From: Mortierella alpina
Lineage: Eukaryota; Mortierellomycota; Mortierellomycetes; Mortierellales; Mortierellaceae
Direction of reading: 5' to 3'
DNA length: 64,000 nucleotides
NCBI GenBank assembly: GCA_029449245.1
Contig: JANATF010000014.1
Coordinates: forward strand, 810,501-874,500
Every line of letters starts with the position of its first letter. Positions within the stretch are counted from its first letter, which is position 1. The position numbers and the translations under genes are program-made. Shown piece after piece: positions 37,227 through 46,429 of this stretch. The notes under the pieces were generated by a model that worked only from the letters and a program-made list of their open reading frames with translations, made no database searches and had not been told where the DNA came from.

Positions 37227-37305
37227 TGTGATTGATGTAACTGATGCGGCGATTGATGCGATTGATGCGACTAATGCGACCGAAGTGACTGAAGTGACCG
37301 ATGCG
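37227..37305. repeat. degenerate 9-bp tandem repeat upstream of the MATE gene
   Basis: About eight imperfect units of the form GCGATTGAT or GCGACTAAT run between 37227 and 37305, directly upstream of the MATE start codon. They probably lie in the 5' UTR. In the MATE reading frame they would encode an RIxRIxRI-like string, but no ATG precedes them in frame. Confidence 0.55.
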
Positions 37306-37749
37306 TAGCTTCCACCGAGGTATGGATGCGGAAGACGAGAGGAAAGCGGATGCAGGCAGGAGAGAAGAGACAACAGGTGGGACGGACTCGCTGGCTAGCG
37401 AAAAGAAGAGGCAGAAAGAGAGAAAAGAACGAGGCGAGTGCTGTGAGGGTGAAAAAGGCCTCGTTTCTTCTTTATTTGCACATTGTTCATTCAGCTGCAA
37501 ATTTTTTTTATCTTTTCCACCGCCAGATTAGACTTTGGCTGCCAGGCGGGGCTCTTTTGTCCCGGTTTTGTGTTCCACCTGTCAGCCGAGACGCCACCAC
37601 TCACCGCCATCCCCACAGGGGAGGCGCAAAGGACTTCCAGGTAGTCCTCAGAGACATACCGAAGCCCCGTCGTCCCTCCGTCCACATGGGGATGCAGCAC
37701 CTGCCCGCTCTACAACCAAAACATCCAAGAGCTGCCCATAGGGGAGAGA

Positions 37750-37781
<32 letters not shown>

Positions 37782-38394
37782 GGATACAGTCACCCACCCC
37801 CCGTCAGTCGGGGCTTAACAGTCGATGGCGCGATCCTCAAGGTCGCGAGGAGCTGAGTTGGCTTGTATACAAAATTAAAGCCGTCCCAGGCGGTGCCAGC
37901 AATATGTCGCAATCGGTGATTAGGAGCCGGGGACTGGTGGATGGAGTATATGTAGCAGGTAATATACCGTCAGTCGATCTTGGTCTGTGCACTCGGACAT
38001 GAAAAAAAAACAAAATAGAAAAAATGGCCTCACACCAATCGGCCGCTATCCTGTCAAAGGAGGAAAAAAAAGGAAAGCGTTGTTTTTATCAAGGATGGAA
38101 AAAGTAATGCTCTTGCAGACAACGGACAAAAAGGCGATAAAAGTACAGGCGATGGACGATCGGTGGAAGAGCTATGGTGCAAGGGTCGCATAGGAGAAAC
38201 GACGAATGTAGTTGAGGGGCAGATTAAGGTGATGATGCTACAGGTGCGATATCGCATTAAAAAAATGAAGAAAGAGAGCAAGAACAAAGGCGTGCGCTCA
38301 ACAAAGGAGCAAGGAGGCAAATAGAAATAAAATCAACCAGAACAACAGAGGAGATACGCTGAATCCTGAGATGCGTCCCGACAACAAGCCCGCG
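37306..38394. other. intergenic region between the MATE and HMG-box genes
   Basis: About 1.1 kb with no supportable gene. It includes a (TG)n(AG)n microsatellite at 37750-37783, A-rich stretches near 38000-38075, and short polypurine blocks. The MATE promoter is expected in its left part and 3'-flanking sequence of the HMG-box gene in its right part. Confidence 0.45.
37750..37783. repeat. (TG)n(AG)n microsatellite
   Basis: A TGTGTGTG run passes directly into an uninterrupted AG dinucleotide run of about 24 bases. It lies in intergenic DNA upstream of the MATE gene. Confidence 0.75.
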
Positions 38395-40014
38395 CTACTC
38401 GTCCTCCATCAATTCGTCCACCTCCGCCTCATCCTCCTCTCTGACCATGTGCATATCCTCGCCATTCCCGTTCTTGTGAGCATCCGTGTTGATCTTTGCC
38501 TTCTTGTCCGTGTGCTCATGGCTAGCATGTGCCAAATCCACTGAACCTGTGCGTGCTCCTGCAGGTGGCGAATGGCTCTCGACCACATCCAAGTGCTGAT
38601 GTTGGTACGAGGTCATCTCCTGCTCATATCGCTCCCGATCCTGTGAGGCAAGATCCACATAGACCTTTGACATAGTAACAAACATTCAGTCAACACAACG
38701 TCAGTAGGAAGATCATCCACGACTGTCCTTGTCGTCATTGCCATTGTCATGGAAAAGGATGGATATACATACCTGCTTCTCCTCATGTGTCAGCTCCTTC
38801 CACATCTGCCCAAGATGTCTTGCAAGCTCATAGTGCCCGAGATCACTGTGCTCCTTCTTGACCTGCGGTCGGTGCATCTGCGAATAAATGAAGAAGGCAT
38901 TGGAAGGCCCTCGAGGTGCGTCTGGGTCCTTGTTCCGCTTTCCTGGTGCAGCCTTGATGATGTGGTTGCTGTGGGCAGGGGCGTGGGACTCGTGTGCTCC
39001 ACCCATGCCAGCAGGCGTACCAGCAGCCCTGGGTGGTTTCACCGGAGGCGCGCTGATATGAACTGTCCTCAATTGGGCGGGCTTTTCCAACATGCGCCGT
39101 GATTTAAGCAGGCGAGCACGCTTCTGTATCCTGCTCTCCAGGTCCGATGCCGAGTCCGAGGAGGCGTTGTCCGCAGAGTCGTACATGGTGTTATCAAGAC
39201 GGTCAAAGAGAAGACTAGGGAATAGAGTTGTGGGATCGTAGAGCGAATTTCATTAGTTACAAGAATGAAAAAGGGTCACAAATCACACTCGCAGGAGAGC
39301 GCCATTTGAATTAATCGCTGCTTCGCTCGTTTCCTGCAGCGAGACCACGCACAAAGGAAATGATTTCGACCAAGCTAGGCTTACCCTCGCTCCACACGGA
39401 GTCTGCGGATATTCTCTTTGGCACGAACGAGCTTGAGGTTGAGTACGTCATTGTCCTGTGTCCTCACATGTAATATAGAAAATTATAATCAGGATCAGCC
39501 AGCCCACAAAATGATCAGCCACGTACAGTGTCGACTGACACCGCCAAGGAACGCCCACTATTTTGTTCGAATTCGTCTTACCTCTTCAATGCCCCGAACT
39601 CTTCGCTTGAGATCCTTATACTTGCGCTTGTACTTCTCGTCTAGGACACAACCGGAATCAACACGGGCAATGATGAAGATGGAGAGTCAGTACAGAAGGA
39701 CGCAAACGGATCAATAATGCGATTCTCATAATCGGGTGCGCATGGTCCACACTCTCTTCTCTCTGTCAGTCTTGCTACTTTCTTCTCTCGTTCTGTACCT
39801 TCCAAAGTCGACTGACTCAAAGGGTCAAACTTGCGAGGCTCCTGCAAGTCGTTTTTTCACGAAACATGTTGAGGAATAGTACGCTGTTAGGCCTTTTTTT
39901 TTTAACCTCCTCAGTTATCTCCCTCACCGTCCATATTAAAGCTCTAGGCAAATAAAAAAAAAATAGAACCACCCGAACCTTTGATGCCTTCTTTGGAGCA
40001 GTTGTCGTTGCCAT
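38395..40014 (-). CDS. HMG-box protein, Nhp10-like (INO80 complex type)
   Basis: Six coding exons on the minus strand: 40014-39979, 39841-39799, 39640-39582, 39455-39385, 39214-38773 and 38664-38395, giving about 306 residues. The N-terminal third has a charged coiled coil, EKYKRKYKDLKRRV followed by NDVLNLKLVRAKENIRRLRVE. Fungal Nhp10/Nht1-type INO80 subunits carry this kind of segment before their HMG box. One HMG box lies at about 167-235: APRGPSNAFFIYSQMHRPQV, then LARHLGQMWKELTHEEKQVYVDLA, with the hydrophobic core and Trp present. A Lys-rich and then acidic tail ends in DEAEVDELMEDE. The coiled coil is reconstructed from three small exons whose phases all agree. The INO80 assignment is by architecture. 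Another HMGB-type chromatin factor remains possible. Confidence 0.78.
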
Positions 40015-40708
40015 ATCTTGGACGAGCGTCTTGTTTCTTTTTCGTTACAGTCAAGGAGGGAACTCAAGAACAAGGTGGAGCTTTGGAGGAGGAGGAAGCG
40101 GAATCCTAGATGAGAATGCTGGATGGAGGAATGGAGGACGGGCAAAAGAGAGCTTCTATGATGCGATTCCAAAGGGCAAAAAATATTCAGGCAGTAGAAA
40201 AGTCAAAAAAGGGCAAAGAGGGCAGAGCGTGTCTGGAGCGAGTGCGTGAGTGGGTGGGTGGGTGAGCGAGTGAGGAAGATAGAGAGAGAGAGAAAAGAGA
40301 GGGCGAAGGACTAAGGAGGGTGTAGAGGTGAAATATGGAAGAGGAGAAGGGAGAGGGAGAAAAGGACAAGGATGGGCAGAGCAGTGTGGGTCACAGAACG
40401 TCTTTGGGCATGAATCAGCCTCGTTGAGCCACAGAGGGAAAAATCAGAAAGGACCTCCCTGCGATCTGTTTCTTCCGCCGCTGGACCAGTCCAATCCAGG
40501 CGTGCAAAGTCGCTCCACTCAGCCGAAGGGAGCAAATCAACAACCATCGCCACTCGCCAGAGACATAAAGAACAGAGTACAGGAAACAACAGCGAACCCA
40601 AAATGCATCATCGCCACAGGCAGGAGACAAGAATGTCGGCAACTTTGCGAACAAGAACGCTCTTTTGTATTCACGCACACACACATCATCCTCGTAAGTT
40701 GTAACCAC
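40015..40708. other. intergenic region, HMG-box gene promoter side
   Basis: This is 694 bp between the HMG-box gene 5' end and the EI24-gene 3' end. It is purine-rich on the plus strand (GGAGGAGGAAG, GAGAGAGAGA near 40280), that is, pyrimidine-rich on the coding strand of the HMG-box gene, as seen before other genes here. No gene was recognised. Confidence 0.45.
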
Positions 40709-42446
40709 TCAGACCTCGGGATGCCGCTTGTCCTTGGGGGGTATCCGCGCCGATCCCTGATGCGCATAGGGGCTGCTCAGCGAGGTGTGCTGCTGGGCAA
40801 GATACAGCTCCTGCTGCTGAGAAAAGGATGGCGGATGCATTGGAGGGGTCATCTGAAACTGGTTCCCGGGATTGTATGGGCTGCCCTCAGCCGTGCCCCC
40901 TATCAGGCCGTGCGAGGCCTGTTCCTGCTGCATACGCGACTCTTCTTGCTCAATTTCATCTGCAACCCAGAGAGCCGCTCCTACAATATTCGTCCACACG
41001 AACAGCAAATTTGCAACTGGGATCATTTCCAGTCCAACACCGACAGCTCCAAATCTGTGTTCATGCAAGAATATTGAGTCCAAGGGAAGCCGCAGGTTAT
41101 TACGCACGCATACAAATATGAACCTCACTTCCCCCATCTCACACAATCGCGAGTGAATCTCCGCCGGCTCGGCCTTAAGCAAAAGGCAATCCAATCCACA
41201 GTTCCACACAAATGAAGCCTTACCCAGTATATTCTTGCCTCCTCTGCCAAGCCTCACGTCGGGACTGTAAGACTGTGATGTTGCGGATCTCGGCATCATA
41301 GTGGAAACGGAGCCCAAAGGTCAGGACCCAGCCATTGACGGTAGCAAAGGCCATCTGACCCAGGATAGGGATGACATTCACAGGCAGCGTGATGATCAAG
41401 ACCATGATCTATCAAAAATGTAAAGTGCAAAGCGCAAGGGCACCGAGGAGTCGTGCGGGTGACCCAGTAACTGTAAGGTAAGCAAAAAATACGGGTCTCG
41501 GCTTTCGTGTTCACAGTTTGATGGGCGTACATCACAGAGCAGAGCAGATCGGATTGATTGGGTCGTCTTTGTCGCATATGAAAGTGGCGTGTGCGGATTT
41601 TGTGGCCGCTCCCAGAAGTGACAGAAAGAAGGAAAGCCGAACAGAACGGGGACTGAAAATACAGAGGGGAACGCGTTTGAAATGCACCCACGGCCTGGCC
41701 GCTTCGGTATAGATGAAACGCCCTAGAACCTCAAGGAACAGGCTCAAACAGTCGCTTTGGCATATTTTTTTTTCATGATGTCTGGGTTACCTGGAAGAGA
41801 AGGATCCACAGCCCCCCTGAGACGCCTCGCATGCACTTGACAATGTCATTCCCTTCATTCCGCTTGAGAACATGCTTCAGCCCACGGAGTTTCAACACAC
41901 GGTCAAAGAGGCTGTCCTGGTAAATGGGCAGGATGATCAAGTAGAAGAGCATGGACAGCACTGCCACTTCCAGCAGCACGAAAATGATGCATACGATCCT
42001 AAAGAGATCAACCCCGATGAAGGCCGTTAGACTACAGGAAGGGGGAGGTTGCACATGGTGACTCGGAATTGACGATGCACAGACTTTTTTTTTCTGCAAG
42101 TGAATTGTGAGTCGCGTACCATGCGACGGCTGCTGGGCATTTGACGTCGATCAATGCATGTGCTTGGAGTTTGAGAAGGTACGCAAATCCAAAGATGAGT
42201 ACTGCTATTCCCCAGAGGATGGTCAAGAAGATGGGACAAATAAGGTGCTTGAACAGCGAAGGGTGGCCGAGCATGTAAACTATGCCTTGCGCTGCGGCAG
42301 AGGAACAGAACAAAAGAAAAGGAGGGCGTAGATTGGAAGTCTGGAGTTAACGAGGGGTCAATGAGCTCGAGAGAGTGAGAGAGAGAAGGGGGACGCGGAG
42401 GAGTACTCCATTTACCTGGGTAGCTGGAGGGAATGATGACCACCAT
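40709..42446 (-). CDS. EI24-domain multi-pass membrane protein
   Basis: Five coding exons on the minus strand: 42446-42416, 42291-42120, 42031-41791, 41408-41224 and 41054-40709, giving about 324 residues. The EI24/CysZ-like fold (PF07264) includes animal EI24, an ER protein linked to autophagy, and fungal lipid-droplet/spore-wall proteins of the Lds/Rrt8 group. The sequence shows long hydrophobic spans: ICPIFLTILWGIAVLIFGFAYLL, RIVCIIFVLLEVAVLSMLFYLIILPIY, VLIITLPVNVIPILGQMAFATVNGWVL, and GVGLEMIPVANLLFVWTNIVGAALWV. The PxNxIPxxGxxxF...NG and LExIPxxxxLFxxTNxVGAALW patterns fit the fungal EI24 family. The C-terminal 65 residues are Gln/Ser/Pro-rich. The first coding exon is only 31 nt. Confidence 0.82.
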
Positions 42447-42852
42447 GGTGGAATGAATGTGGGATATGAGGTGTAGTGAAAAAAGCAAGAGTTGGCCATG
42501 GATAGGGCACATGAAAAGCACGATCGCCACCAAATCGGTAGGGCTATGCAAGCCACAGCGATCAGGGGCTCAGTGTGCGGTGTCGAACTAGGCTAGAGAG
42601 CGCGTGTGCTGGCAAGCATGCGCCGAGTGACCTGTGCACTGCGAGTGGTCTCACTGCCGTCCCTCAAGCTGGCGTACTTCGGGCATCGGTTGTAGCCCGT
42701 GCCGTCGTCATCAGTCATTGTCACTGAGAGAAGCTTTTTCCGTGCCTATTTTTTCTTTCTCACGCATTCCTTTTCCCATTCACACTCACTCTCCTTTCTC
42801 GACTTCATCCCCTAAGCTTAACTGAAAAGCAAACCAAACTATTGCTTTCCGC
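42447..42852. promoter_or_regulatory. divergent promoter, EI24 / WGR genes
   Basis: A 406-bp spacer separates two start codons facing away from each other. The side next to the WGR gene has a CT-rich, T-rich leader (about 42735-42810), typical of well-expressed fungal genes. No clear TATA box was seen. Confidence 0.45.
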
Positions 42853-43749
42853 ATGCCATCGCTTCCTGAGGACACCAATGTGATCTGCGAACTCGCCCCA
42901 GATCCCGCAGCATCTAGTGCTCTGCGCAAAGTTGACGGAGTTGGGATGAGAACTGTCAAGGTTCTCACGACCACCAAGGCCAAGGTTGATCATGTCTGCC
43001 CTATTGCCAAGACTGCCTACGTCTACTACGATGACGACGTCTACGACGCTGTTCTGACAGAGAAGAGCACTGGCATCACCTACGTGACCCAGCTCATCTT
43101 TGACAGCGAGACCAAGGTGTACTACGTCTACTACCGCTGGGGAGAGACTGACTACAAGTTGGATGGACCTCACGAGACCATCGAGTCTGCTAAGGAAGCG
43201 TTCCAGGTCACCTACAAGGAAAAGTTCGATGTCGAGTGGACCGAGCGTAAGACGGCCATCAACGAAAAGTGGAATTACGAGGTCAAGACCTACGAGACTT
43301 TTGAGAAGATCGAGAAGGTCGAGGAGATCGTCGAGGAAACCCAGGCCGAGCTCATTATCGCCCGCGAGAAGGAGAATGAGGTCGACAACACCAAGATCAC
43401 CGAGGAGACCAGCACTATTGTTACCGAGAAGGAGGTCGCCCTCGAGCATGTCACCAAGGAGAGTGTTGTCGTTGAGAAGGAAGAGCAGGAGCACCCTAAG
43501 GAGGCCATTATCACCAAGGAGACCGGATCAGTTGAGAGGCCTGCCGTCCCTAAAGGCTCGTCCTGGTTCCGACGTGTTCTCACTGAAGCCGATGCCACGG
43601 TCGATGACACGTGGAACCGCATCGACGAGGAGGACAATGATCCATTTGTATTGGAGAAATCGAGGTCACTTGCTGAAGGAAAAAAAGGCGGTAGTGCGGG
43701 ACTCTCCACTACTGCCATTGCTGCAGTGGTAGGTGCGTCGCTAATGTAG
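42853..43749 (+). CDS. stand-alone WGR-domain protein (PARP-type WGR, no catalytic domain)
   Basis: A single exon encodes 298 residues. Residues about 30-150 resemble the linker plus WGR domain of PARP2/3-type enzymes: KVLTTTKAKVDHVCPIAKTA, then YVYYDDDVYDAVLTEKSTGITYVTQLIF and VYYVYYRWGETDYKLDGP, followed by ESAKEAFQVTYKEKF. WGR domains bind DNA ends and relay activation in PARPs. Here RWG is kept (95-97), the next residue is Glu where many PARPs have Arg, and no PARP regulatory or ADP-ribosyltransferase domain follows. Instead there is a Glu/Lys/Val/Thr-rich probable coiled coil (about 150-225), a WFRRVLTEADATVDDTWNRI segment, and a small-residue hydrophobic C-terminus (AGLSTTAIAAVVGASLM). 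Codon use is strongly biased and regular, suggesting good expression. Function is unknown. Confidence 0.85.
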   Translation: MPSLPEDTNVICELAPDPAASSALRKVDGVGMRTVKVLTTTKAKVDHVCPIAKTAYVYYDDDVYDAVLTEKSTGITYVTQLIFDSETKVYYVYYRWGETDYKLDGPHETIESAKEAFQVTYKEKFDVEWTERKTAINEKWNYEVKTYETFEKIEKVEEIVEETQAELIIAREKENEVDNTKITEETSTIVTEKEVALEHVTKESVVVEKEEQEHPKEAIITKETGSVERPAVPKGSSWFRRVLTEADATVDDTWNRIDEEDNDPFVLEKSRSLAEGKKGGSAGLSTTAIAAVVGASLM

Positions 43750-43786
43750 ATACCCAAGATCACAGCTCGAAGTAGGAATAGTCCTA

Positions 43787-44514
43787 GTAAGTTAGTATCT
43801 CATAGTCATATGGATTATCGTAAAAGTAAGTTTTGACACGCAGCTGCTCCCGACTGATGTTCAAGGTAGCTACTACTTCCAGCAGATCATAGGCCAAAAA
43901 GCGACCTCCAGAAATGGGCCTGAATATTCGATGAACCGCGCAATAAATTGCCATGTTGCTATCCTTGCTGATAACTATGTCACCAGGGCCATAGGCGCGA
44001 GCTCGCTAGATCCTCCTCTGTAGCCGCCACCTGACTTGCCAACCTTGCTGCTGGAGGTAGTTAGCAAACTCGATACGAGATTCCAGTAACCAGTAAAATA
44101 TTATGTTGGTGCATTTCTCGATGTCTCTGAACCGCCACTTCCGGACTCACTCATTGTTGAGAATGGTTGCTGAAGGTCAGCCAAGAGCTTCTCTGCATGG
44201 GCTGCTGAGGTTTGGCGCGTTATGAGACGCTTTGCATGGGTCGATTCTTTCTCCCAAGCCTGGGCACTATCCAGGTAGAGCAAATTGCGTTCTTAAAGGG
44301 ACCATCTTGGAGGTTTCCCGCTTCATGATCTGATGTGGCAACGCAGGTGGATGTCGGATGTATGTGCTCCGATTGGTCACGAAAAAAGTCCCTTGAAAGT
44401 CCACGCGGCAAACTGCTCCATCGTTTTTTGCTAATGTCCAGAGGCACACGCTGGCGGAACTCGGGGCTCATAGCCCCTCTTCTTGAAAAGACGCCATAAG
44501 CCCACAACCCCCAT
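43787..44514 (-). pseudogene. decayed XPG/FEN1-like (PIN-domain) gene relic
   Basis: The minus strand starts with ATG at 44514 reading MGVVGLWRLFKKRGYEPRVP, the N-terminal signature of XPG/FEN1-type nucleases (MGVxGLW). It then continues in other frames: CRVDFQGTFFVTNRSTYIRHP (about 44405-44340), NLLYLDSAQAWEKESTHAKR (about 44292-44230), IFYWLLESRIEFANYLQQQGW (about 44100-44035), and an uninterrupted 62-codon block GDIVISKDSNMAIYCAVHRI onward (43984-43799). The order and spacing fit one continuous XPG-like domain (N region to I region, with the VISKDSxM motif), broken by at least three or four frameshifts. No introns with proper signals join the pieces. The rest of the gene is missing where the WGR gene ends. 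I recall this family as multicopy in Mortierella genomes, but that is from memory. Confidence 0.72.
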
Positions 44515-44772
44515 AACGTGCACCTGGAATATGCTTGAACGAAACAAGCCAGTGGGGAGGGGCGCGACAGCGTAAAGCTTCATGTGTATTTCCTTGATGT
44601 GTAGGAAATAATCGATCACCAAGAAGTGACTCGTCCCTGTGTGTTCCTATTGGCTGCCCGTTCACCCCCGCAAAACGGTGCCTGTTCCGTGTGCATCAGA
44701 TCAGCCTAACTCGTTCCATTCTCCAATCCCACACTCCATCCATCCATCCATCCATTCATCACGCTTCTGACC

Positions 44773-46115
44773 ATGTTCGCTCTCCGCCGTGCTGCCCTCC
44801 CCACTCTCTCCTTGGTAACCACCCAGCCTTGCCCTGCTCCCCTAACCGATCCTCATCCCTCAGAAGCAGCAGCATCCAAGGGGGAATGACATTCGATCGC
44901 GAGTCCCTCCACCAGCCAAAACTGACTGCCCCTTGCCCCCTCTCTATTGTCTCCATCCCTCCTAGGCCCGTGGCTATGCCTCGACCGGAAACGTCTCGAC
45001 CCTGTTGTTGGTCGAGCACAAGGACAACAAGATCTCGGCCTCGACCTTGAACGCCCTCACGGCCGCCTCCACTCTGGGTGGATCCGTCACTGCCCTCGTC
45101 GCCGGTAACGCCCCCGAGTCCGTTGTTGACCAGGTCGCCAAGCTCACCGGCGTCTCCAAGGTCCTCGTTGCCAAGGATGCTGCCTTCACCCACGCCCTCC
45201 CCGAGTCCCATGCTTCGCTGTTGGTCGAGACCCAAAAGAAGCTTGGCTTCACTCACTTGATTGCCTCCCACTCTGCCTTTGGAAAGAACATCATGCCCCG
45301 TGCTGCTGCTCTTTTGGATGTGGCCCAGATCTCTGACATCACCGGTATCGAGAGCGCCGACACTTTTATTCGCCCTATCTATGCTGGTAACGCCATCGCC
45401 ACTGTCAAATCCAACGACACTGTCAAGGTCATCACCGTCCGTGGAACCGCCTTCCCTGCCGCTGTCAACGCAGATGCCACTGCCCCTCACGAGGATGCCC
45501 CTGCTGTTGGCGCCGACAAGGCTTCGAGCGAGTTTGTGAGCGAGCACATGCAAAAGTCTGACCGCCCTGATCTCGACAGCGCCAGCCGCGTCATTGCTGG
45601 AGGCCGTGGCATGAAGAACGGCGAGAACTTTGGATTGCTCTACGATATGGCCGACAAGCTCGGTGCTGCCGGTAAGATGTTTTTCAAAACAAGTTGGTAT
45701 ACAATTTTTACTCTCGATTCCACGATGGAGCCAACCTAACTAACACTCCCTTTTCTCTTCTCATGCTCTCTAGTGGGTGCTTCCCGTGCTGCCGTTGATG
45801 CTGGATACGTCGACAACTCTCTCCAGATCGGTCAGACTGGAAAGATTGTTGCACCTGAGCTGTATGTTTCTTGCAGTTTTGCTCTTGATCTCTCTCCTTC
45901 TGTAGCTAAGCACTCAGCTAACCCACATATGTCTCTCTACTAGGTATGTTGCCGTCGGTATCTCTGGAGCCATCCAGCACTTGGCTGGTATGAAAGACTC
46001 CAAGACGATCGTCGCCATCAACAAGGACCCCGAAGCCCCTATCTTCCAGGTTGCTGACTACGGACTGGTCGCTGATCTCTTCGAGGCCGTCCCCGAGATC
46101 ACCAAGAAGCTGTAA
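44773..46115 (+). CDS. ETFA: electron transfer flavoprotein subunit alpha, mitochondrial
   Basis: Four coding exons: 44773-44814, 44966-45671, 45774-45861 and 45944-46115, giving about 335 residues, the usual size. ETF accepts electrons from acyl-CoA and amino-acid dehydrogenases in the mitochondrial matrix and passes them to ETF-QO. Exon 1 encodes an Arg-rich presequence ([12 protein letters not shown]), followed by ARGYAS. The N-terminal domain has [12 protein letters not shown] and VLVAKDAAF. The C-terminal FAD domain shows [43 protein letters not shown], the family signature reassembled across two introns, and ends [13 protein letters not shown]. The yeast counterpart is Aim45. Codon bias is strong. 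Confidence 0.96.
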
Positions 46116-46429
46116 AAAGAAAAACACATAGGAATAATACCAAAAAAAAATACTAGATGAAGGCGTACCGCCAAATATATATATACAACATATCGCCTCT
46201 ATAAAAGTGCAATGGTGCGGATGAAATGACCACGTCTTGAATGTAGTGTCGTTGTTTTAATTGTAATCGACCGAGCGGCCGTGCTGGATCTTGGGCCGCG
46301 CTTCGTCCCATGGTCCATGGATCTCGCTATCAAGAATAGAGCAGAGCCAAAATGAGCAAACAGGGCAAAGGTACGAAGATCACAAAAAAATCCACCAAAA
46401 AAAAAATAAGCACTCGCGCAAGCCTAAAC

